Positions 1 through 4,925 of a DNA stretch of 6,212 bases are shown in pieces. Positions within the stretch are counted from its first letter, which is position 1. Each line of letters begins with the position of its first letter. Source of the stretch: Acholeplasmataceae bacterium (GTDB taxonomy: Bacteria > Bacillota > Negativicutes > Acidaminococcales > Acidaminococcaceae); NCBI GenBank assembly GCA_012719555.1, contig JAAYAE010000200.1:1-6212 (forward strand). Reading direction: 5' to 3'. A program made the position numbers and the translations under genes. The notes below the pieces were generated by a model that worked only from the letters and a program-made list of their open reading frames with translations, was not told the origin of the DNA and did no database searches.

Positions 1-111
1 GCCACCCATTTGCTCATTAATATCAAAACCCCAGGATATTAATAAATTACCAATTACAACATTTAGCCATTTCATACCTAAGAATTGATTTTGAAAAAAA
101 TCCCATATCAT
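1..111 (-). CDS. Permease N-terminus (YraQ/ArsP-like, DUF318), partial
   Basis: This is the 5' end of a gene that leaves the window at the left edge, so only 37 codons are visible. Translation from the ATG at 111 begins MIWDFFQNQFLGMKWLN and continues with a hydrophobic stretch. That opening resembles the start of the YraQ/ArsP-type permeases (DUF318, PF03773) found in Bacillota. The family consists of multi-pass inner-membrane proteins, some of which export organoarsenicals. The ATG overlaps the arsR stop codon as ATGA (108-111), so the two genes are in one transcript and probably translationally coupled. An AGGTGG motif at 127-132 inside arsR, 15 nt upstream, is a rather distant ribosome binding site. 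Co-transcription with an ArsR repressor carrying a CxC metalloid site supports a role in arsenic or antimony efflux. The family call rests on a short N-terminus recognised by eye; the membrane domain itself lies outside the window. Confidence 0.7.
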   Translation of the reverse strand, partial: MIWDFFQNQFLGMKWLNVVIGNLLISWGFDINEQMGG

Positions 112-404
112 TTGCATTCGCCATACCCACCTTTACATCCTGCCAAGTTATTAATAAAAGTTTTGAATTCTACAAGGACTCCATCATTCAAAGAATAATG
201 TGACCACTTACCTTCACGACGGACATCTACAAGACCGCACTCACATAAAATTTTCATATGGTGAGACAAGGTAGGCTGAGTTATAACGAATTGCTCTAAT
301 AATTTACAAGCGCATTTTTCTCCACCGGAAAGCATTCTTACAATTTGCAGTCTATTTTCATCGCCTAATGCTTTGAAAATAAGAGCATAGTCAATATTGG
401 ACAT
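108..404 (-). CDS. arsR: ArsR/SmtB-family metalloid-responsive repressor
   Basis: A 98-residue winged-helix repressor that binds its own operator and is released by As(III) or Sb(III) in characterised relatives. The sequence shows the ArsR layout. Helices around FKALGDENRLQIVRML (10-25) are followed by the metalloid site GEKCACKLLE (C31 and C33, the CxC pair of the pI258/R773 type, without the third Cys of R773). The recognition helix is TQPTLSHHMKIL (42-53) and the wing is VRREGKWSHYSL (61-72). Further cysteines (C54, C56, C90, C97) are not part of the canonical site. An in-frame GTG lies at 413, but GAGGTG at 411-416 is an ideal Shine-Dalgarno six bases before the ATG at 404 and overlaps that GTG. 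I therefore take the ATG. A consensus promoter and palindromic operator lie upstream, and the coupled permease lies downstream. Arsenic rather than another metal is inferred from the CxC motif. Confidence 0.93.
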   Translation of the reverse strand: MSNIDYALIFKALGDENRLQIVRMLSGGEKCACKLLEQFVITQPTLSHHMKILCECGLVDVRREGKWSHYSLNDGVLVEFKTFINNLAGCKGGYGECK

Positions 405-416
405 TTTTTTCACCTC

Positions 417-436
417 ACATAGATGTTTATCTATGT
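417..436. promoter_or_regulatory. Candidate ArsR operator (20-bp palindrome)
   Basis: A perfect 8-bp inverted repeat, ACATAGAT-gttt-ATCTATGT, sits just downstream of the arsR -10 box, across the expected transcription start and directly before the Shine-Dalgarno. A repressor bound here would block initiation or clearance, which is the classical autoregulatory arrangement for ArsR proteins. An additional 8-bp palindrome AGATATCT (456-463) lies in the -10/-35 spacer and shares the ATAGAT half-site, so a second weaker site is possible. The symmetry is seen directly; binding by this ArsR is inferred. Confidence 0.75.
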
Positions 437-439
437 TTC

Positions 440-468
440 ATTATAGTGCTCATATAGATATCTGTCAA
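440..468 (-). promoter_or_regulatory. Consensus sigma-A promoter of arsR-permease
   Basis: TTGACA (-35, 463-468) and TATAAT (-10, 440-445) are both perfect matches to consensus and are separated by exactly 17 bp. Transcription should start near 433, giving a leader of about 29 nt. A promoter this strong is typical of a gene held off by a tight repressor. It lies immediately after the terminator of the preceding hydrolase gene, so the ars unit is insulated from upstream transcription. Confidence 0.92.
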
Positions 469-479
469 TATGAATTTGT

Positions 480-513
480 AAAAAAAAGCAACTGGGCTAA
501 AAGTCCAGCTGCT
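480..513 (-). terminator. Intrinsic terminator of the NlpC/P60 gene
   Basis: On the minus strand AGCAGCTGG and CCAGTTGCT form a 9-bp stem with one G-U pair (487-495 with 505-513) around a 9-nt loop. Eight U residues follow (480-487, the first overlapping the stem base). It begins only a few bases after the TAG stop of the hydrolase gene, which is ideal placement for rho-independent termination. Confidence 0.92.
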
Positions 514-519
514 AATTTT

Positions 520-1197
520 CTATATTACTCTGGAAGCACCCCAATATCTTGAACTCCAATAGCCATCAGAAAGAGAGGCTACAGAAACTCCTGAACTAGT
601 GGATGCATGAATAAATTGGCCACCGCCAATATAAATACCGCAGTGACTGGGACCGGATTCATAAGTCTGAAAGAAAACTAAATCCCCTGCTTGTAAATCG
701 TCCATAGAAATCTTTGTATTGTTATAATATTGCACATCCGCTGTCCTAGGGATGCTAATGCCCATTTGAGCGAAGACATACTGCGTAAAACCTGAACAAT
801 CAAACCCCCAAGGGTTTGAGCCACCCCAAACATATGGTACACCCATATATCTAAAGGCCGTACTAATCAAGCTTCTTACCAAACTACCACCAAAACCACG
901 GCTGACGCCTGAGCCACTTCTATTACTGGGCAAATCAGCACCCATTAAGGAAGAATAGGTTGCCTCTCCAATAATACCATCAGCTGTCAACCCTGCACTT
1001 GCCTGATATTTTTTTACAGCTGCTATGGTCTGAGCTCCATAAACCCCATCCGGTACACCAATATCATAGCCATTTAACAACAGTTTCTCTTGAATCGCTG
1101 CAACATCAGCTCCTGTATCACCCTGACGAAATGCAGCACTTGCTTTTGGTGCAGGTAAAGCAAAAATAATGAAAGCAAAAAACATTAGAAAACACAT
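520..1197 (-). CDS. Secreted peptidoglycan hydrolase: PG_binding_1 + NlpC/P60 (C40)
   Basis: A 225-residue exported wall hydrolase. Domain order is a hydrophobic signal segment with an AxA site (cleavage likely after A21, KASA-AF), one PG_binding_1 repeat (about 23-86, FRQGDTGADVAAIQEKL through DGIIGEATYSSLMG), a Gly/Ser-rich linker (87-104) and a C-terminal NlpC/P60 domain (105-225). The Cys-His-His triad fits C134 (GFDCSGF), H185 (SHCGIYIG) and H197 (FIHAST). The family cleaves stem peptides, usually at the D-Glu-diamino acid bond. The gene has its own promoter, a c-di-AMP riboswitch and a terminator, so it is monocistronic. The start is uncertain. ATG 1197 has no Shine-Dalgarno and gives a signal peptide with no positive n-region. 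The frame is open up to a TAA at 1216-1218, and an ATT at 1213-1215 would give a normal FKKTLM... n-region and lies 10 nt after AGAGGA. Function is certain at family level; the cleavage bond is inferred. Confidence 0.93.
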   Translation of the reverse strand: MCFLMFFAFIIFALPAPKASAAFRQGDTGADVAAIQEKLLLNGYDIGVPDGVYGAQTIAAVKKYQASAGLTADGIIGEATYSSLMGADLPSNRSGSGVSRGFGGSLVRSLISTAFRYMGVPYVWGGSNPWGFDCSGFTQYVFAQMGISIPRTADVQYYNNTKISMDDLQAGDLVFFQTYESGPSHCGIYIGGGQFIHASTSSGVSVASLSDGYWSSRYWGASRVI

Positions 1198-1210
1198 GAG
1201 TGTCTTTTTG

Positions 1211-1351
1211 AAAATTTACACCACGTCCTCTCGATTGACGCCTACGAAGTTAGCTGCCGGGTTCGGGATTCGAGAATCACCCTATTCCTCAGAAATTCAC
1301 CCCACTATGGTTCCTCCGCTCTTGTTGCCAAGATTAGGCCTATTAAATTTT
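1211..1351 (-). ncRNA. c-di-AMP riboswitch (ydaO-yuaA type)
   Basis: The leader carries the conserved ydaO blocks in order. These are CCUAA, a UCUUG-GCAA-CAAGA hairpin with a GNRA loop, GCGGAGGAACC, GGGGUGAAUUUC, AGGGUGAUUCUCGA, then UCCCGAACCCGGCAGCUAAC and UUCGUAGGCG, and finally a 3' strand UCGAGAGGA. UCUCGA (1270-1275) pairs with UCGAGA (1229-1234), the 3' helix of the aptamer. An additional perfect 8-bp pairing, AAAAUUUA (1344-1351) with UAAAUUUU (1211-1218), encloses the whole element. This class binds c-di-AMP, normally switches expression off, and is known to precede wall-hydrolase and potassium/osmolyte genes in Bacillota. Only about 25 nt separate the conserved core from the gene, and no terminator hairpin with a U-tract is present. 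The AGAGGA ribosome binding site (1226-1231) lies in the 3' helix, so translational control is likely. Confidence 0.95.
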
Positions 1352-1362
1352 GATACTCTTGT

Positions 1363-1391
1363 ATTATAACAAAATATGCTTAATTTGTCTA
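1363..1391 (-). promoter_or_regulatory. Sigma-A promoter of the riboswitch-hydrolase unit
   Basis: TATAAT (-10, 1363-1368) and TAGACA (-35, 1386-1391, five of six consensus bases) are separated by 17 bp. The predicted start near 1356 is a few bases before the outer riboswitch helix. The -35 box overlaps the stop codon of the glycosyltransferase gene (1389-1391), so there is no free intergenic space and no terminator between the two genes. Confidence 0.85.
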
Positions 1392-2321
1392 TTTTTTCAC
1401 TAAATGTTCACTGATAATGTAAAGTGGTCTTTGTTTCACTTCTTCAAAAACGCGTCCTACATACTCGCCAACGATACCTATACCAACAAGTTGTATGCCG
1501 CCTAGAAATAATACACTGGCAGTTAATGTAGTCCAGCCGGGAACAGCGTCTTGAATAACGTATTTAACATAAATAACATGTAACAACAACAAAATACTAC
1601 CGAATCCGAAAAAAAGTCCTGCATAAAAAGCCCAACGCAACGGCACATTGGAAAAAGCAGTAATACCATCCAGAGCAAAATGCAGCATTTTTCGGAAGTT
1701 GTATTTAGACGTCCCGGCAAAACGCGGTGGCGCTACAAACTCAACCGTAACGTACTTAAATCCCAAGTTGTTAATCATTCCCCGCACAAAACGTGCTCGC
1801 TCGCGATATAAACGAAAAGCTTCTACTGCATGTCTATCCATAAGGCGAAAGTCACTGCCCCCTGGAGTAATATGAACCTTAGAGACGGCGTTTATCATCT
1901 TATAATAAACAAAAGATGTAATATTTTTAAAGAAAGACGCATCTTCCGTGGACTTGCGCACAGTCTGGACTATTTCGTTGCCTTCTTCCCAAAGTTGCAC
2001 AAGCTGTGGCAAAAGTTCAGGTGGGTGTTGTAAATCTCCATCCATGGTAATTACAGCGTCACCGGCAGCACGATCCAAGCCGCAAGTAAGTGCCAACTGA
2101 TGGCCGAAATTGCGAGAAAACAAATAAGCCTGTACCCTAGAATCCTTTTGTACAAGCTCGTTAAGCAAGAGTGCCGTCCTATCCTTAGAGCCATCATCGA
2201 CAAAAATAAGCTCATATTCATAGGGCAACGCACTCATTACTTCCGTTATTCTTTTGTAAAATTCATTAATGTTATCCTGCTCATTAAACATAGGGACAAC
2301 AACTGATACCAATTTCTTCAT
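1389..2321 (-). CDS. Polyprenyl-phosphate glycosyltransferase, GT2 (GtrB/CsbB-like)
   Basis: A 310-residue membrane-anchored family 2 glycosyltransferase. The GT-A domain shows VSVVVPMFNE (5-14), FVDDGS (40-45, nucleotide-sugar binding), MDGDLQHPPE (93-102, DxD metal site), GGSDFRLMDR (154-163) and GTSKYNFRK (203-211). Two C-terminal membrane helices follow (about 229-256 and 265-288), ending in the family-typical IGIVGEYVGRVFEE block. Relatives (GtrB, CsbB, YkcC, ArnC, dolichol-phosphate mannosyl synthase) transfer a sugar from UDP-sugar to undecaprenyl or dolichyl phosphate on the cytoplasmic face. The lipid-linked sugar is then used to decorate wall polymers, lipids or proteins. The length is normal and complete. 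It starts 10 nt after trxA, and its Shine-Dalgarno AGGGGA (2328-2333) overlaps the trxA stop, so both are in one transcript. No flippase or GT-C partner is visible nearby, so the sugar and final acceptor cannot be named. Confidence 0.93.
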   Translation of the reverse strand: MKKLVSVVVPMFNEQDNINEFYKRITEVMSALPYEYELIFVDDGSKDRTALLLNELVQKDSRVQAYLFSRNFGHQLALTCGLDRAAGDAVITMDGDLQHPPELLPQLVQLWEEGNEIVQTVRKSTEDASFFKNITSFVYYKMINAVSKVHITPGGSDFRLMDRHAVEAFRLYRERARFVRGMINNLGFKYVTVEFVAPPRFAGTSKYNFRKMLHFALDGITAFSNVPLRWAFYAGLFFGFGSILLLLHVIYVKYVIQDAVPGWTTLTASVLFLGGIQLVGIGIVGEYVGRVFEEVKQRPLYIISEHLVKK

Positions 2322-2331
2322 GCTATTTCCC

Positions 2332-2652
2332 CTACTTTAGACTATCTAAAATAACCATCATTTCGTTCTTAGAACGTACCCCAACCAGACGCTGAACTTC
2401 CTTGCCCTCTTTGAAAAAAATAATAGTTGGAATGTTTTGCACTCCATACTCAGTAGCTAATTCACTAACGACATCAACATCTACCTTTGCTATAACAGCG
2501 TAATCAATTTCGCCTGCCATCGCTTCAACAATAGGTCCCAACATTTTGCATGGTCCGCACCAAGGAGCCCAGAAATCCACCATAGCTGGCTTGCCAACAT
2601 TCAATACCTCGGTAATGAAGTCTTCTTTTCTTTCGATATGTAATAAACTCAT
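2332..2652 (-). CDS. trxA: Thioredoxin
   Basis: A 106-residue cytosolic thioredoxin, full length for the family, that reduces protein disulfides using electrons from thioredoxin reductase. It carries the complete classical active site WCGPCK (31-36; C32 and C35), the buried D26 in VDFWAP, and the cis-proline P75 in NIPT. The C-terminal glycine motif is LVGVRSKNE. The ATG is preceded by a strong AGAGGAGGTG Shine-Dalgarno (2657-2666) with proper spacing. A sigma-A promoter lies within 60 bp, and the glycosyltransferase follows 10 nt after its stop. No thioredoxin reductase is seen here. The family assignment is secure. Whether this is the main thioredoxin or one of several copies cannot be told from the window. 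Confidence 0.96.
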   Translation of the reverse strand: MSLLHIERKEDFITEVLNVGKPAMVDFWAPWCGPCKMLGPIVEAMAGEIDYAVIAKVDVDVVSELATEYGVQNIPTIIFFKEGKEVQRLVGVRSKNEMMVILDSLK

Positions 2653-2679
2653 ATTGCACCTCCTCTGATGATTCCCCTA

Positions 2680-2708
2680 ATTATATAATAGATACCTGCT
2701 TTTGTAAA
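2680..2708 (-). promoter_or_regulatory. Sigma-A promoter of trxA-glycosyltransferase
   Basis: TTTACA (-35, 2703-2708) and TATAAT (-10, 2680-2685) are 17 bp apart. The start is expected near 2673, leaving a leader of about 20 nt that contains the strong Shine-Dalgarno. The -35 box overlaps the U-rich tail of the rnpB terminator (2706-2715), so the two units are packed end to end. Confidence 0.85.
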
Positions 2709-2768
2709 ATAAATACCGGTTAAAAAACACCATATCTTTACAAAGATATGCGCTTTTTAACCGGATTT
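2706..2768 (-). terminator. Long hairpin terminator of rnpB
   Basis: CCGGTTAAAAA (2754-2764 on the minus strand) pairs with TTTTTAACCGG (2716-2726). After a small internal loop, a second 9-bp stem, CATATCTTT with AAAGATATG, is closed by a 2-nt loop. An outer AAAT/ATTT pairing extends the base, and a U-rich run follows (2706-2715). It starts about 8 nt beyond the predicted 3' end of RNase P RNA. The stem is AT-rich but long, and its position makes termination of rnpB the natural reading. Confidence 0.85.
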
Positions 2769-2775
2769 AAATTGG

Positions 2776-3118
2776 TATGAGTGTTCATTAAGCCGAGTTC
2801 TGTTAATGATAATCATTTATCTTGACTTACAGTTGCCTGCACGTTCTAGCGACACAACCCGGAAGGCTCAGCGGGCCGCTTCATCCCTTCCCTATTTGGT
2901 CTTGCTCCGAATGGGGTTTACCTAGCCAACCAATCACTTGGTTGCTGGTGCGCTCTTACCGCACCGTTCCACCCTTACCGACAGCCGTCGGCGGTACACA
3001 TTTCTGTGGCACTTTCCTTGGGGTCACCCCCACTGGACGTTATCCAGCATTCTGCCCTATGGAGCTCGGACTTTCCTCGTCTGCCCTACGGCATCCGCGA
3101 TTATCTTTCCCACTCATA
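2776..3118 (-). ncRNA. rnpB: RNase P RNA, A type
   Basis: The catalytic RNA of ribonuclease P, which cuts 5' leaders from tRNA precursors. The universal blocks are all present on the minus strand. GAGGAAAGUCCGAGCUCC (3061-3078) forms one half of P4. AGGAAAGUGCCACAGAAA lies at 3001-3018. AGGGUGGAACGGUGCGGUAAG runs on into GAGCGCACC (2947-2975). AGGUAAACCCC (2913-2923) is the L15 loop that pairs with the tRNA CCA end, and ACAGAACUCGGCUUA (2789-2803) is the second half of P4. The ends were set by the P1 helix, where UAUGAGUG (3111-3118) pairs with CACUCAUA (2776-2783), giving about 343 nt. The GCAAGACCAAAUAGGG and GGCCCG region fits the A-type P6/P15-P17 architecture rather than the Bacillus B type. 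The promoter places the start at about 3118, agreeing with P1. The neighbour upstream is yhaM, also an RNA-processing gene. Confidence 0.97.
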
Positions 3119-3124
3119 ACCACA

Positions 3125-3153
3125 AATCTATCATACTTAATTATTTACGTCAA
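3125..3153 (-). promoter_or_regulatory. Promoter of rnpB, overlapping the yhaM stop codon
   Basis: TTGACG (-35, 3148-3153) and TAGATT (-10, 3125-3130) are spaced by 17 bp. Seven bases downstream of the -10 lies 3118, the 5' end predicted independently from the P1 helix, which strengthens the call. The TGA of the -35 box is also the yhaM stop codon (3150-3152). Confidence 0.75.
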
Positions 3154-4076
3154 GCTTTGTTATACAAATATCTTTGCAGCATTTTGTTATATTCCCAAGA
3201 ATCTTTTTTCTTGAAATCACTAAACTGGTTCATAATGGCATCAATTTCATCTGCATAATGCACAACAAAACTCTCCTTAGTTGCACATGGAATTGGTGAC
3301 CCTTTATCTTGCTCCCCATGATGTGACAGTATAATATGTAAAATTGACTGCAACTTTTCAGCAGTCAATTCAGGTATTTTACTGCCTTCCTCTTTTACTA
3401 GCATGCCCATTATAGAAATGTGTCCCAATAAACGTCCCTCAGTAGTGTAAGGGAACCCTAACTCGGGAGATATCTCTGTTAATTTGCCCACGTCATGTAA
3501 GAGCGCTCCTGCTAAAACTAAATCCCGATCTACACCCTCAATGGTATGTGCTAAGGCCAAAGCAATATTTGCGACACAAACTGTATGATGCATTAGACCT
3601 CCAACATATGCATGATGTAATCTCATACCTGCGGGATTAATAAGAAACTGTTCATAGGTCTCCCCTGATAAAATATTCTTAACTAATTTAGCAAGTCCCG
3701 GTTCTTTGATGTCCATAATTAGACTATCTAGTTTCTTCTGATACTCCAATAAATCGATATTACCTGAAGGCATGAGATGCGTAATATCGTCATGAGCTCC
3801 TATATTTTCCAACTTTTGCAAAATTATTTGTAAAGACATATCACTGGCAAATTTATTAACATCTACGTTTCCTCCAATTACAAAAGGCTTAGGAACCTCC
3901 ATGTCTCTAAGTTTATTTACTAAGCCAGTCTCAAAACAAATAAACGGCAGACAGCCGGTATTATCTTCTAATAGTCCTCTGGCAAAAGCTTTACCGTTAG
4001 AAGAAGTGCCTATTTTCTGCAGCCTTACAATACAAGGCTGCTCTATCTTATCTCCTATTACAAAATCCTTTATCAT
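3150..4076 (-). CDS. yhaM: 3'-5' exoribonuclease YhaM (OB-fold + HD domain)
   Basis: A 308-residue cytosolic protein of the YhaM/CbfM family, close to the length of the B. subtilis enzyme. Characterised members are Mn-dependent 3'-5' exoribonucleases that trim short single-stranded tails. An N-terminal OB-fold (tRNA_anti type, about 10-95) precedes the HD domain. The metal ligands are visible as HH near 153-164 (RLHHAYVGGLMHHT), HD at 194-195 (LLHDVGK), H219 (GHI), HH at 252-253 (LSHHGE) and D276 (VHYADEIDA). An upstream in-frame ATG at 4085 abuts AAGGGA with no spacing. The ATG at 4076 lies 8 nt after AAGGGA (4085-4090), so I use it. It follows the Nif3 gene by 54 nt with no clear promoter or terminator between them, so it is likely the third gene of the trmK operon. 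The rnpB promoter overlaps its stop codon. Confidence 0.93.
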   Translation of the reverse strand: MIKDFVIGDKIEQPCIVRLQKIGTSSNGKAFARGLLEDNTGCLPFICFETGLVNKLRDMEVPKPFVIGGNVDVNKFASDMSLQIILQKLENIGAHDDITHLMPSGNIDLLEYQKKLDSLIMDIKEPGLAKLVKNILSGETYEQFLINPAGMRLHHAYVGGLMHHTVCVANIALALAHTIEGVDRDLVLAGALLHDVGKLTEISPELGFPYTTEGRLLGHISIMGMLVKEEGSKIPELTAEKLQSILHIILSHHGEQDKGSPIPCATKESFVVHYADEIDAIMNQFSDFKKKDSWEYNKMLQRYLYNKA

Positions 4077-4130
4077 GGTATTCATCCCTTACTTGTTATA
4101 TTCTGCGTATAATGCGCCTTTTAGTTTGTC

Positions 4131-4925
4131 TTATAAATGTCTCAATACTTGCTCTTCTTCTGCTACCACTATCTCAATTGTACGCTTAGTTTCTTCTATC
4201 CAAGCGCTGAGAACTTGTTCCAACTTGGTCACTACAGGCATTTCTGTAAACTGATGTCCTGCATCAATAACATTAATCCCTTGATCTAATGCCTTCTGGG
4301 CCACATGATATTTCAGATCTCCGGTCACGAAGGTGTCTGCACCGGCATCTAGAGCCGCTGCGATGAAATCGCTACCAGCGCCTCCGACTACGGCAACCTT
4401 ATATACAGGTTTTCCAGCATCAACAAAAGCTACACCATCAGCGGCAAGAGCACTTTTTACATTCTCAGTAAAAACTTCCATAGTTAAGGGTTCAGCTAAA
4501 ACACCAATGCGTCCTAAGCCCTGCTCAGGGCATTCCGGTCTTTCAATAGCAACTACTTCAGTCAGTCCTAAAATCTCAGCCAGAACATCATTTACGCCGC
4601 CAACAGCAGCATCTAAATTAGTATGAGCTGCATACACTGCAATGTCGTTTTTAATAAGTTCATAAACACATTCCATTTTAGTGTCTGTAACAGCTAAAGT
4701 TTTAGGCAAATTGAAATACAAGGGGTGATGAGTAATAATCATATCAACTTTTTCCTCAATAGCTTGTTCTGCTACCTCAGGAGTTAAATCCAACGCTAAC
4801 ATAATTTTTTTCACAGTTGCATCAGTTTTTCCAAGAAGTAAACCGGGATTATCCCAGGTTTCCGCTAAAGATATGGGTGCAATTTCATTCATAGTCCAGC
4901 AAATATCAGCTACTGTAGTTTTCAT
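4131..4925 (-). CDS. Nif3-like dinuclear metal center hexameric protein (short form)
   Basis: A 264-residue NIF3/DUF34 family protein, often labelled GTP cyclohydrolase I type 2 or YqfO-like. The family forms toroidal hexamers with a two-metal site, and its physiological reaction is unsettled. Motifs present are TWDNPGLLLG (23-32), ITHHPLYF (64-71; H66, H67), AHTNLDAAVGGVND (100-113; H101, D105), VVGGAGSDF (179-187), TGDLKYH (201-207) and DAGHQFTE (221-228; H224, E228), which together supply the expected metal ligands. It lacks the PII-like insertion of about 100 residues carried by B. subtilis YqfO. The frame is open to an ATG at 4994. The ATG at 4925 has GGAGGA eight bases upstream (4934-4939) and gives the usual N-terminus, so the longer version is rejected. 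It overlaps the end of trmK by 20 bp, a pairing conserved widely in Bacillota. Confidence 0.94.
   Translation of the reverse strand: MKTTVADICWTMNEIAPISLAETWDNPGLLLGKTDATVKKIMLALDLTPEVAEQAIEEKVDMIITHHPLYFNLPKTLAVTDTKMECVYELIKNDIAVYAAHTNLDAAVGGVNDVLAEILGLTEVVAIERPECPEQGLGRIGVLAEPLTMEVFTENVKSALAADGVAFVDAGKPVYKVAVVGGAGSDFIAAALDAGADTFVTGDLKYHVAQKALDQGINVIDAGHQFTEMPVVTKLEQVLSAWIEETKRTIEIVVAEEEQVLRHL

Noticed and set aside
405..413. GTG start for arsR at 413
   Set aside because: The GTG overlaps the GAGGTG Shine-Dalgarno that serves the ATG at 404 with 6-nt spacing.
1169..1369. Plus-strand open frame over the hydrolase leader
   Set aside because: It is the complement of the c-di-AMP riboswitch; conservation there is explained by RNA structure.
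1523..2306. Several open frames on both strands inside the glycosyltransferase region
   Set aside because: They are overlaps with an intact, motif-complete glycosyltransferase gene and have no ribosome binding sites or family features of their own.
2803..2821. Fur-box-like palindrome AATGATAATCATT
   Set aside because: It resembles the Fur consensus closely but lies inside the rnpB RNA, between conserved blocks, where it forms a short variable hairpin. No promoter lies there for Fur to control.
2822..3258. Long plus-strand open frames across 2822-3258
   Set aside because: They run through the conserved RNase P RNA on the other strand, have no ribosome binding site and show no recognisable protein features.
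4077..4130. Possible promoter or hairpin between the Nif3 gene and yhaM
   Set aside because: TATAAC and a 3-bp GCG/CGC stem are visible, but there is no matching -35 or U-tract. Co-transcription is the simpler reading.
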